From the NCBI GenBank assembly GCA_946479055.1, contig CAMLEX010000327.1, positions 1 to 6,051 of the forward strand: DNA of 6,051 bases, in the 5' to 3' direction. Within the stretch, counting starts at the first letter, position 1, and the number at the start of each line of letters is the position of its first letter. Below are positions 1-4,893 of this stretch, in pieces. A program made the translations under genes and the position numbers. The notes below the pieces were generated by a model. The model ran no database searches. It was not told where the DNA came from and saw nothing but the letters and a program-made list of their open reading frames with translations. The stretch comes from an uncultured Bacteroidota bacterium (lineage in GTDB: Bacteria > Bacteroidota > Bacteroidia > Chitinophagales > Chitinophagaceae).

Positions 1-862
1 GCTGGGGAATGCCTGCCTGTAAATAATCAAAAAAACGATTGGCTAATGAATAATAGTTGCTTAATCCCTTGTTTTCAAACAAAGTAATACCCACCCAGGC
101 CCCAAGAATATAGTTTGATAATTGATGCGGTTCTATTTTGCCTAAAAAAATAATTTTATTTTCAAGATTATTTATTTTAACTAAATGACGGGCTTGTTTC
201 ATGAAATTTCCGTCACCGGCTATTAAAAGCTTTGTATTCACATTTTTCATAGCCGGGATGAGCGTTTCAAAACTTCTGCCTTCATTTACTGCTCCCTGGT
301 AATAAATATATCTTTCTTTCTTTTCAGGTATTTTTAATGGTTTTAATACAGGCACATTCCTTATAACATCATATTCACAACCGTACATTTTTTTGAACTC
401 ATTTGCAATAGGCTCATTAACCGTATATCCGTTCTTAAATTCAGGAACTGTTATTTTTTCAATTTTTTTCCATATTTTATAAACAGAAGGACGTTGAACA
501 ATTTCTTTCATTTCACAAAAAAGTTCATGAGCATCATAAACCCGATGCAGCTTTCTGAACTTTGACATCCATAGGCAAGGGAGTATCGTATCCAGATCTA
601 TTGCACAAACAAGATCCATTTTTTTAAAGAGTAAATAAAAAAACAATCTTAGATTATACTCTGCATAAAAAGATTTCCCTTTTGAAAAAAAGCAGTTCAA
701 TCTTTTTTGCGAAAAAGGCATTGTTCTGAGAGGCTTTGAATCATTCAATTTTCTTCCAACAAGTGTTACAGCATATCCTGCATTTGCCAACGATGTACAG
801 ATGCGAATCATTCGCTGGTCGTAGGTGAGATCATTGGTGACAGTAAACACAAGCCTTTTCAT
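1..862 (-). CDS. Glycosyltransferase, group 1 / GT4-like family (3' end cut by window)
   Basis: The frame is open from ATG at 862 to the left edge, giving 287 complete residues without a stop. The protein begins MKRLVFTVTNDLTYDQRM, the usual start of a GT-B fold N-terminal Rossmann domain. The motif YDAHELFCE (about residues 109-117) is typical of a Bacteroidota glycosyltransferase group. The C-terminal half carries YYQGAVNEGR (187-196), IAGDG (214-218), and a donor-binding region GITLFENKGLSNYYS...FFDYLQAGIP (258-286). The Glu in that region fits the first acidic residue of the family's E-x7-E-like nucleotide-sugar site. The remaining C-terminal part, probably 60-90 residues, lies outside the window. 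By family it would move a sugar from a nucleotide donor onto a glycan or lipid carrier on the cytoplasmic side, for surface polysaccharide or LPS. The exact sugar cannot be told. No signal peptide or clear membrane helix is seen. It is separated from the gene before it by a terminator. Confidence 0.88.
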   Translation of the reverse strand, partial: MKRLVFTVTNDLTYDQRMIRICTSLANAGYAVTLVGRKLNDSKPLRTMPFSQKRLNCFFSKGKSFYAEYNLRLFFYLLFKKMDLVCAIDLDTILPCLWMSKFRKLHRVYDAHELFCEMKEIVQRPSVYKIWKKIEKITVPEFKNGYTVNEPIANEFKKMYGCEYDVIRNVPVLKPLKIPEKKERYIYYQGAVNEGRSFETLIPAMKNVNTKLLIAGDGNFMKQARHLVKINNLENKIIFLGKIEPHQLSNYILGAWVGITLFENKGLSNYYSLANRFFDYLQAGIPQ

Positions 863-867
863 AAAGC

Positions 868-885
868 ATCAAATATACATTTGAT
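868..885 (-). promoter_or_regulatory. Candidate -7 box inside an inverted repeat, upstream of the glycosyltransferase
   Basis: Arms ATCAAAT (868-874) and ATTTGAT (879-885) form a perfect 7-bp inverted repeat around a 4-base centre. On the minus strand the sequence TATATTTG (870-877) matches the Bacteroidota -7 consensus TAnnTTTG. It ends only 7 bases before the ATG at 862, so the transcript would be leaderless or nearly so. The nearest upstream TTG (891-893) is only 13 bases away, shorter than the usual spacer, so the -33 half is weak. The symmetry also creates TACATTTG on the plus strand. It could equally be an operator or a chance AT-rich palindrome. Confidence 0.25.
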
Positions 886-894
886 CAGGACAAT

Positions 895-924
895 AAAAAA
901 CCTTCCGCATTAATGCGGAAGGTT
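895..924 (-). terminator. Rho-independent terminator after the outer-membrane barrel gene
   Basis: The stem is a perfect palindrome: arm AACCTTCCGCATT (899-911) is followed directly by its reverse complement (912-924). On the minus strand it is followed by a run of six T (895-900, two of them pairing with the stem). It lies about 75 bases past the stop codon of the barrel gene (1000-1002) and ends transcription coming from it. The T-run is on the minus side only, because the plus side reads TTCGTATT, so it is not clearly bidirectional. Confidence 0.9.
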
Positions 925-960
925 CGTATTGTATATAGAAATTACGATTAATTTAAAATG

Positions 961-995
961 TCAGCTTCTCATTCACTACTGTCAATTCACCACTC
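961..995. repeat. Degenerate 7-bp repeat cluster A
   Basis: Read on the plus strand in steps of seven from 961, the units are tcagctt, ctcattc, actactg, tcaattc, accactc. T is fixed at position 6 of every unit and A at position 4 of the last four, giving the pattern nnnAYTC. The cluster sits just past the barrel gene's stop codon and before its terminator. Its function is unknown. Related clusters occur at 4664-4698 and 4743-4784. Confidence 0.4.
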
Positions 996-999
996 ACCC

Positions 1000-3621
1000 T
1001 TATTGTCCCATATTCATACCTTCTGTACCACCTTGTTCAGCTCTTGTACTTTTACGCTTGAATAGATTGGGATCAATTTTTCCAAAACGCCAGTTAAAGT
1101 TGATACGCAGTATCTGCGCATCACGGCGACGAAACGCATCCTGTATAATGAAAGAAGATTCTGAGTGGATATCTGAACGCCGGGTTCTGAATATGTCATT
1201 CATATTTACAGAAACAGAAGCGGCCCTGTTCTTTAAAAATTCATATCTCACGGCTACATCCATTCCATAGTTTCGACGAACATAACCCTGCGAAGCGGAA
1301 GCAGGACCTCCAAACATTCCACCACCACCGCCAAATCCACCACGACCACCACCACCGCCGCCACTGCCACCAGGAGGCAAAACAGTTTTCGACTGGTATT
1401 CTCCGGAAACCTGAATAGAAATATTTTCAGGCAGCTTGAATGTATTGTTGACCTTGATAAAATAACTCGTCAGCTTTGGCTGATCAGGTTCGCCGGGTAT
1501 ATTTATCTTGACGTCTGATGTATATAGATTAAAATTAGGCGTGAACTCCCACCATTTTGTAAAATTGTTCCGTGATGTTAGCTCAATACCCGTTACATAA
1601 CTTGAATTCGCATTGATGTAAGTACTTAATGCAACGGTTTCACCGCCTGCACCACTTCCTCTTTCCTGGAAACGGGTGATAAGGTCAGTTGTGTGTTTAT
1701 AATAAACTGATGCAAGAAAATTGCCCTTGTTTTTAAAAGTTTTTTCATAAGAAAGCTCAAACGAATTAGTAAACTCTGGCTTCAGACCGGGATTACCTTT
1801 ACTTGGATTTAGCTTGTCCGATGAATCAGTAATAGGAGTTAATTGCCAGAAGTTCGGGCGATTGATCCGGCGGCTATAATTTAATTGCAGGCTTTGATCT
1901 TCTCCCAGCTTTTGGGAAATAAAAATACTTGGGAAAAGACTTACAGGGAATTTTATATCAAAAGTTTCTCCTGTCTTTGTCAGCTTTCCTTCGTAGTCAG
2001 AGCTTTCTGCTCTTAACCCCAATTGATAACCAAATGATCCTATCTGGCTGGAATACGCACCATAAGCTGCATAGACCTGGTCATTGCTTTCATAATTAGT
2101 CTGGGAAGTTGGTTGTAATAACCATTGCCCATTTTCATCAACAAAAAAAGCACTGGCGCTATTGTTTTTTCTTAACTGTGCTCTTAATCCCATTTCAAAT
2201 TTTGATTTGTCATTGATCGGGTTCACAAAATCTGTCTGGATAATAAGATTTTCATTAGCTCCCTTAATCTGTTGCAATTGTTTGTAAGTACCTACCAGGT
2301 CGTGTTGAGGAACATTAAATGTATCTGTTACAATATTGCTGTTATTATTATTCCTGCTTTTATTGTAGGTGGCGTCAGCCGTCCATTCACGGCCTGCTTT
2401 TGGAAAGTTGTGTTTAAAACTGACGGTTGTTCCAAGGTTCCTGAAATTCCCTTTCATGTCCGACGTTCTGTCATAAAAAGAAGAACTTTTTTGAGGCGTA
2501 TACAAAGTATCAATAAGTATACCGCTGGTGCTATGCGGTTTAAAACTTCCTCTTGCCATATTAATACTGAGAGAAAGAGTGTTGCGGTTGCTGATAAAAT
2601 AATCCAAACCGGCTCTTCCAAAACCAAATTGCCCCAATTGAACAGAGCGATCAGTTTGAGAAATATAAGTATCAGGGCTGTCAAATAAATTTGTTCTTGT
2701 TGTAGTACCGGTGCTGATCGATTTACGCTGATTAAACATACCACTTGCAAAAAGATTCAGCTTTTGCTGTCGCAGGTTAATATCACCGCCGAAACCAACT
2801 CTTGCACGGGAATCTACATTCGTCCTGATGTTTCCATTATAACCTACTTTTTTTTCTTTTTTCAAAACAACATTTAGAATGCCCGATGTACCTCCCGATG
2901 CATCAAATTTTGCAGATGGGTTAGTGATCAGTTCCACACTTTGAATAGCATCAGCAGGTATTTGTTCCAATGTCAGGGTAGTGGGGCGGCCATCTACAAA
3001 AATTTGGGGTGCATTATTGCGCATGGTTACATTGCCATCAATATCCACATTAAGGGAAGGAATATTGCGCATAATATCTACTGCGGTTCCTCCTGCTGAA
3101 ACAAGATTTTTATCCACATTAAAAATCTTCCGGTCAATACCTAATTGAAGCCCCGGTTTTTCAGAAGTCACTGTTACATTACCCAAAATTTTTTCTTCAA
3201 TTTCAATTTTGATATTGCCAAGATCTTTATCTAATGCATTCATCATAGCACTGGGATCGCCACCTCTTTTCAGGTCGAAAGAAACATTTTGTGTGTATTC
3301 CTTTAAGCCAATGCCAGTTACTTTTAATTTCAGCGGGCCGAAAACAGGTATATTTTCAAGGCTGAAATCGCCATTGGTTCTTGTAAGCATTCCTCCAATT
3401 ACTGTTTCTTTTCTTTGTTTAGTAACAGTATCAAGCTTATTCTGCAATAATTGAACAGAAGCGAATTCTACAGGCTTGCCGCTCGTAGCTTCAATTATTT
3501 TACCATAAAGACGTCCTGAAAGTTGTTGGCCTGCGCCACGATTTCCAAAACCTGAAGGCGGCTGGGCTGATACCAATGAAGCAATAAAAACCAGGGATAA
3601 AACAGTAAAGATATTTTTCAT
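1000..3621 (-). CDS. TonB-dependent receptor-like outer membrane beta-barrel protein (OMP_b-brl_3 type)
   Basis: The 873-residue protein has a signal peptide (about residues 1-20, MKNIFTVLSLVFIASLVSAQ). A carboxypeptidase-regulatory-like beta-sandwich follows (about 36-118: LSGRLYGKIIEATSGKPVEF). Next is a TonB-type plug domain (about 148-255), with IFVDGRP (207-213), IQSVELITNPSAKFDASG and GILNVVLKK. The rest (about 258-873) is rich in alternating aromatic and polar strands, as in a large outer-membrane barrel. By family this is an outer-membrane receptor or transporter, possibly driven by TonB; the substrate is unknown. No SusD-like partner is adjacent, so a SusC glycan role is not supported. 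I chose the ATG at 3621 because it starts the signal peptide; an in-frame ATG at 3807 would add 62 residues of non-signal sequence translated from a repeat-like leader. Odd points are a glycine-rich stretch (about 748-771) and a hydrophilic tail of about 22 residues after the last apparent strand. A terminator follows. Confidence 0.9.
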   Translation of the reverse strand: MKNIFTVLSLVFIASLVSAQPPSGFGNRGAGQQLSGRLYGKIIEATSGKPVEFASVQLLQNKLDTVTKQRKETVIGGMLTRTNGDFSLENIPVFGPLKLKVTGIGLKEYTQNVSFDLKRGGDPSAMMNALDKDLGNIKIEIEEKILGNVTVTSEKPGLQLGIDRKIFNVDKNLVSAGGTAVDIMRNIPSLNVDIDGNVTMRNNAPQIFVDGRPTTLTLEQIPADAIQSVELITNPSAKFDASGGTSGILNVVLKKEKKVGYNGNIRTNVDSRARVGFGGDINLRQQKLNLFASGMFNQRKSISTGTTTRTNLFDSPDTYISQTDRSVQLGQFGFGRAGLDYFISNRNTLSLSINMARGSFKPHSTSGILIDTLYTPQKSSSFYDRTSDMKGNFRNLGTTVSFKHNFPKAGREWTADATYNKSRNNNNSNIVTDTFNVPQHDLVGTYKQLQQIKGANENLIIQTDFVNPINDKSKFEMGLRAQLRKNNSASAFFVDENGQWLLQPTSQTNYESNDQVYAAYGAYSSQIGSFGYQLGLRAESSDYEGKLTKTGETFDIKFPVSLFPSIFISQKLGEDQSLQLNYSRRINRPNFWQLTPITDSSDKLNPSKGNPGLKPEFTNSFELSYEKTFKNKGNFLASVYYKHTTDLITRFQERGSGAGGETVALSTYINANSSYVTGIELTSRNNFTKWWEFTPNFNLYTSDVKINIPGEPDQPKLTSYFIKVNNTFKLPENISIQVSGEYQSKTVLPPGGSGGGGGGRGGFGGGGGMFGGPASASQGYVRRNYGMDVAVRYEFLKNRAASVSVNMNDIFRTRRSDIHSESSFIIQDAFRRRDAQILRINFNWRFGKIDPNLFKRKSTRAEQGGTEGMNMGQ
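1309..1375 (-). repeat. Glycine-codon tract (GGN repeats) inside the barrel gene
   Basis: On the minus strand this part is mostly GGT/GGC/GGA triplets and encodes a run of Gly broken by Ser, Arg, Phe and Met (about residues 748-771, GGSGGGGGGRGGFGGGGG and on). It falls between two likely barrel strands, so it is most simply a long flexible loop. The triplet make-up may allow in-frame length change by slippage. This is a sequence observation; no function is claimed. Confidence 0.7.
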
Positions 3622-3646
3622 TTGTATATTTTTAATTTGCTTTTTG

Positions 3647-3773
3647 GTCACATGCCCGCCCGGCCGAGCCGTTCGGACGGGGAATTCTCCATAAAAATTT
3701 TCATCGCGGTTGGCATAAATTGCTCGAAAATTTTTATAGCTCATTTCATGTAATTTGTTATGTGAGATGTGAC
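3647..3773. repeat. Nested inverted-repeat element upstream of the barrel gene (possible dispersed repeat or structured leader)
   Basis: Three symmetric layers are visible. The outer layer is GTCACAT (3647-3653) against ATGTGAC (3767-3773). The middle layer is ATAAAAATTTTC (3691-3702) against GAAAATTTTTAT (3726-3737), an exact 12-bp inverted repeat with a 23-base loop. The third is a GC-rich hairpin, CCCG-G-CCGA (3659-3667), loop GCCGT, TCGG-A-CGGG (3673-3681), with one internal mismatch. The GC island stands out sharply from AT-rich surroundings. The element lies between the barrel gene's start and the DUF445 stop. No transposase is present. It could be a small non-coding mobile repeat, or RNA structure in the barrel gene's leader. 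Confidence 0.55.
3648..3704 (-). other. Small upstream ORF, 18 codons, within the inverted-repeat element
   Basis: An ATG at 3704 opens a frame reading MKIFMENSPSERLGRAGM and stops with TGA at 3648-3650, 26 bases before the barrel gene's ATG. It is in a different frame from the barrel gene and covers one arm of the AT-rich inverted repeat and the whole GC hairpin. It may be a true leader peptide but more likely is a chance reading of a repeat. There is no Shine-Dalgarno sequence, which is uninformative in this phylum. Confidence 0.2.
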
Positions 3774-3824
3774 GTTCAAAATAGCCGGAACTTGCTGGTA
3801 GCGGCATGTCAATTACAGCAAAGG

Positions 3825-3856
3825 CAAATAATAACTTACAAAGGGAGGATTTGCAA
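3825..3856 (-). promoter_or_regulatory. Weak candidate promoter for the barrel gene
   Basis: On the minus strand TTG (3854-3856) is followed after 20 bases by TATTATTTG (3825-3833). This resembles the Bacteroidota -7 box TAnnTTTG but with one extra base. The spacing to the TTG is right for a -33 element. If real, transcription would begin near 3818 and give a leader of roughly 200 bases carrying the nested hairpins. Cotranscription from the DUF445 gene is the alternative, since no convincing terminator separates the two. Confidence 0.25.
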
Positions 3857-3894
3857 TTAATATTAATGAATCAGTAATATTATTGCCAATTGCA
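3852..3894. repeat. AT-rich interrupted inverted repeat at the DUF445 stop codon
   Basis: TGCAATT (3852-3858) and AATATTA (3859-3865) pair with TAATATT (3875-3881) and AATTGCA (3888-3894). This makes 14 paired positions, with a 9-base loop and a 6-base bulge on one side. It overlaps the last ten codons and the stop of the DUF445 gene. On the minus strand no T-run follows, so it is not a standard terminator. It could slow transcript decay or be chance in AT-rich DNA. Confidence 0.35.
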
Positions 3895-4465
3895 GAAGGC
3901 CAATCAACAAGCCAATAGCAGCACCAAACAGGGAGGCTACACGCATTTCCTTTTTCATATTATGATAAAAGGCAGTTTCTAATTGTTGCGGTGAGAGGCT
4001 GGTTATTTTTGAAACAACCATTTGTTCGGGATTAAATTCGTTTTTCAGATTACCAGCGAATTGTTGCATCACCTGTGGAAAAAGAGTTTCTATTTCCTGT
4101 ATAAATATTGTTTTCAGCGTATTAATGGTTTTATCTCCAATAAACATACTGATCATTGGCATTTGCTCTTTCAGCTTATTCCGTAAAAAATCGTCAATAT
4201 GTGTTTCTATCAAGGGCTTTACGGCTTCAAAGTTTTTAGGGTCATTGATTTTCTGTTCTATACCTGCTAAAGAAAATTGCTTTGCCACGTAGTCTCCAGC
4301 CTGCCTGGCTATCTCCATTTTTTGTGCGGGAAGTATACCCTGTATTGAAAAGCCGAGTATTTTTTTAGGAGAATAAGGACGAAACAGCAGTTTTATAGCC
4401 AGTCTTATTGTAATCCAGCCAATAAATGCAGAGAGTAACGGAATTAATACAAGCCAGTAATTCAT
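3863..4465 (-). CDS. DUF445 family membrane protein (short form)
   Basis: The 200-residue protein begins with a membrane helix (about 4-26) that contains the family's hallmark GWITIRLAIKLLFRP (16-30). ILGFSIQGILPAQKMEIA (36-53) follows, matching the conserved region after the first helix in DUF445 proteins. About 120 residues of charged, probably helical sequence lead to a second membrane helix near the C-terminus (about 177-198, FGAAIGLLIGLLQLAIILL). The family (for example YheB and YjiN) has no agreed biochemical role. Well-known members are about twice this length, so this is a compact version with both ends intact. Topology by inference is two membrane anchors with a soluble helical middle. 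The ATG at 4465 starts at the first helix and has the A-rich leader common in this phylum. The start is only 20 bases past the tRNA-His terminator, so it either has a promoter overlapping that terminator or depends on read-through. Confidence 0.85.
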   Translation of the reverse strand: MNYWLVLIPLLSAFIGWITIRLAIKLLFRPYSPKKILGFSIQGILPAQKMEIARQAGDYVAKQFSLAGIEQKINDPKNFEAVKPLIETHIDDFLRNKLKEQMPMISMFIGDKTINTLKTIFIQEIETLFPQVMQQFAGNLKNEFNPEQMVVSKITSLSPQQLETAFYHNMKKEMRVASLFGAAIGLLIGLLQLAIILLIH

Positions 4466-4485
4466 TTTTTGAAATAGATATAAGT

Positions 4486-4520
4486 AAAAACCCCGTCCCG
4501 ATTATTCGGGATCAGGGTTT
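4486..4520 (-). terminator. Rho-independent terminator after tRNA-His
   Basis: On the minus strand AAACCCTG-A-TCCCGA (4506-4520) pairs with TCGGGACGGGGTTT (4488-4501) around an ATAA loop, with one bulged A and one G-T pair. A T-run of five (4486-4490) follows, three of which can pair in the stem. It begins 5 bases past the mature end of the tRNA, so it ends the tRNA transcript. It lies immediately upstream of the DUF445 start. Confidence 0.85.
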
Positions 4521-4525
4521 AAGTG

Positions 4526-4600
4526 GGTGGCTAACCGGGCTCGAACCGGCGACCCTCAGAACCACAATCTGATGCTCTAACCAACTGAGCTATAACCACC
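4526..4600 (-). tRNA. tRNA-His (anticodon GTG)
   Basis: The full cloverleaf can be folded by hand. The acceptor GTGGTTA pairs with TAGCCAC (one G-T pair), preceded by an encoded extra G at position -1 facing C73; this G-1:C73 pair is the identity mark of histidine tRNA. The D arm is GCTC/GAGC. The anticodon stem TCAGA/TCTGA holds loop TTGTGGT with anticodon GTG. The T arm is GCCGG/CCGGT with loop TTCGAGC. CCA is not encoded (the gene continues C-A-C after C73), so it must be added after transcription. A single-gene transcript is likely, with a promoter match just upstream and a terminator just downstream. Confidence 0.97.
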
Positions 4601-4614
4601 ATTTTTTCGAGAAG

Positions 4615-4641
4615 CAAAAATAGGTAAAAATAGGAAGCAAA
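4615..4641 (-). promoter_or_regulatory. Candidate promoter of tRNA-His
   Basis: On the minus strand TATTTTTG (4615-4622) fits the Bacteroidota -7 box TAnnTTTG exactly and ends 14 bases before the tRNA's first base, leaving room for a short 5' leader. An upstream TTTG (4638-4641) could serve as the -33 element, but the 15-base gap is shorter than usual. A second TATTTTT lies 10 bases further upstream, part of a short tandem (taggtaaaaatagg on the plus strand). Confidence 0.5.
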
Positions 4642-4663
4642 AAAATCAGAAAAAGAGAAAGAT

Positions 4664-4698
4664 CTCAGAAGCCGGAAGACTGAAGTCTGAGGTGGGCA
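4664..4698. repeat. Degenerate 7-bp repeat cluster B
   Basis: From 4664 in steps of seven the units are ctcagaa, gccggaa, gactgaa, gtctgag, gtgggca. Position 5 is G in all five. C at position 3, A at position 6 and A at position 7 each hold in four of five, giving GnCnGAA. No coding or RNA gene explains the period. Confidence 0.45.
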
Positions 4699-4742
4699 GA
4701 GGATAAGTTAAAAAGCCAAATTGAGAAAGCGGACTATAAACT

Positions 4743-4784
4743 CTGATTACTGACTCCTGATTCTGGCCTCGCTTTCTTCCGGTC
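4743..4784. repeat. Degenerate 7-bp repeat cluster C
   Basis: From 4743 in steps of seven the units are ctgatta, ctgactc, ctgattc, tggcctc, then decaying units gctttct and tccggtc. The first three share CTGAYT. The cluster is pyrimidine-rich and partly resembles the reverse complement of cluster B, including the exact shared word TCTTCCGG. It may be one arm of a larger inverted structure. Confidence 0.45.
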
Positions 4785-4802
4785 TCCCATTTCCGTTCAT
4801 CA

Positions 4803-4843
4803 AAAACCATTGTTAAAAGCCTGTAAAAGCACTAAAACCATTG
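4803..4843 (+). promoter_or_regulatory. Phased A-tracts and direct repeat upstream of the protease promoter
   Basis: A-runs lie at 4802-4806, 4815-4818, 4825-4828 and 4834-4837, roughly one helical turn apart, which would tend to bend DNA. The 10-mer AAAACCATTG occurs at 4803-4812 and again at 4834-4843, 31 bases apart or about three turns, and TAAAAGC occurs twice 10 bases apart (4814 and 4824). This could be an UP-like element or a protein-binding site. No known operator is recognised. Confidence 0.3.
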
Positions 4844-4852
4844 AATTTGCGT

Positions 4853-4860
4853 TATTTTTG
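4853..4860 (+). promoter_or_regulatory. Candidate -7 box of the protease gene
   Basis: TATTTTTG matches the TAnnTTTG consensus exactly and lies 33 bases before the chosen ATG at 4894. Transcription would start near 4866, inside the small palindromic TGCATAATGCA (4865-4875). No good -33 TTG is found at the usual distance; TTGs lie at 4810-4812 and 4841-4843. The position argues against the in-frame ATG at 4864 as the start, since it would fall at or before the transcript's 5' end. Confidence 0.45.
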
Positions 4861-4893
4861 GATATGCATAATGCACTAAAATACCTTTTGAAT

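Larger units (their letters stand above)
4601..4893. other. Divergent intergenic region between tRNA-His and the protease gene
   Basis: No gene is supported here. The left half on the plus strand (about 4605-4715) is strongly purine-rich and the next part (about 4740-4800) is pyrimidine-rich, with 7-bp repeat clusters in each. An 8-bp exact inverted repeat links them (CCGGAAGA at 4672-4679, TCTTCCGG at 4775-4782). The right end holds phased A-tracts and the protease promoter candidate; the left end holds the tRNA promoter candidate. Confidence 0.6.

Noticed and set aside
961..995. CRISPR array or ordinary tandem repeat
   Set aside because: The 7-base units are degenerate and have no spacers; the same holds for the clusters at 4664-4698 and 4743-4784.
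929..1270. Plus-strand open frame of 113 codons
   Set aside because: It lies mostly antisense to the end of the barrel gene and has no recognisable domain or good start context.
2272..2688. Plus-strand open frame of 138 codons, and a minus-strand one at 2454-2750
   Set aside because: Both are other-frame readings of the barrel gene, whose own frame encodes coherent barrel sequence throughout.
3209..3454. Plus-strand open frame of 81 codons
   Set aside because: It is antisense to the regulatory-like domain and plug of the barrel gene and shows no family signature.
1000..3621. SusC-type polysaccharide transporter
   Set aside because: There is no adjacent SusD-like gene, the protein is shorter than typical SusC, and the plug and barrel look more like the OMP_b-brl_3 group.
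3622..3807. In-frame N-terminal extension of the barrel protein from ATG 3807 (62 residues)
   Set aside because: It places a charged, non-hydrophobic stretch before a clear signal peptide and is translated from the inverted-repeat element, so it is an open frame without coding character.
4486..4600. Integration site (att) at the tRNA gene
   Set aside because: No integrase and no duplicated tRNA 3' end is visible within the window.
4864..4893. Earlier in-frame start for the protease (MHNALKYLLN before the chosen Met)
   Set aside because: It is only 3 bases from the -7 box match, at or before the expected transcript start, and it would lengthen the region before the signal core. It cannot be fully excluded.
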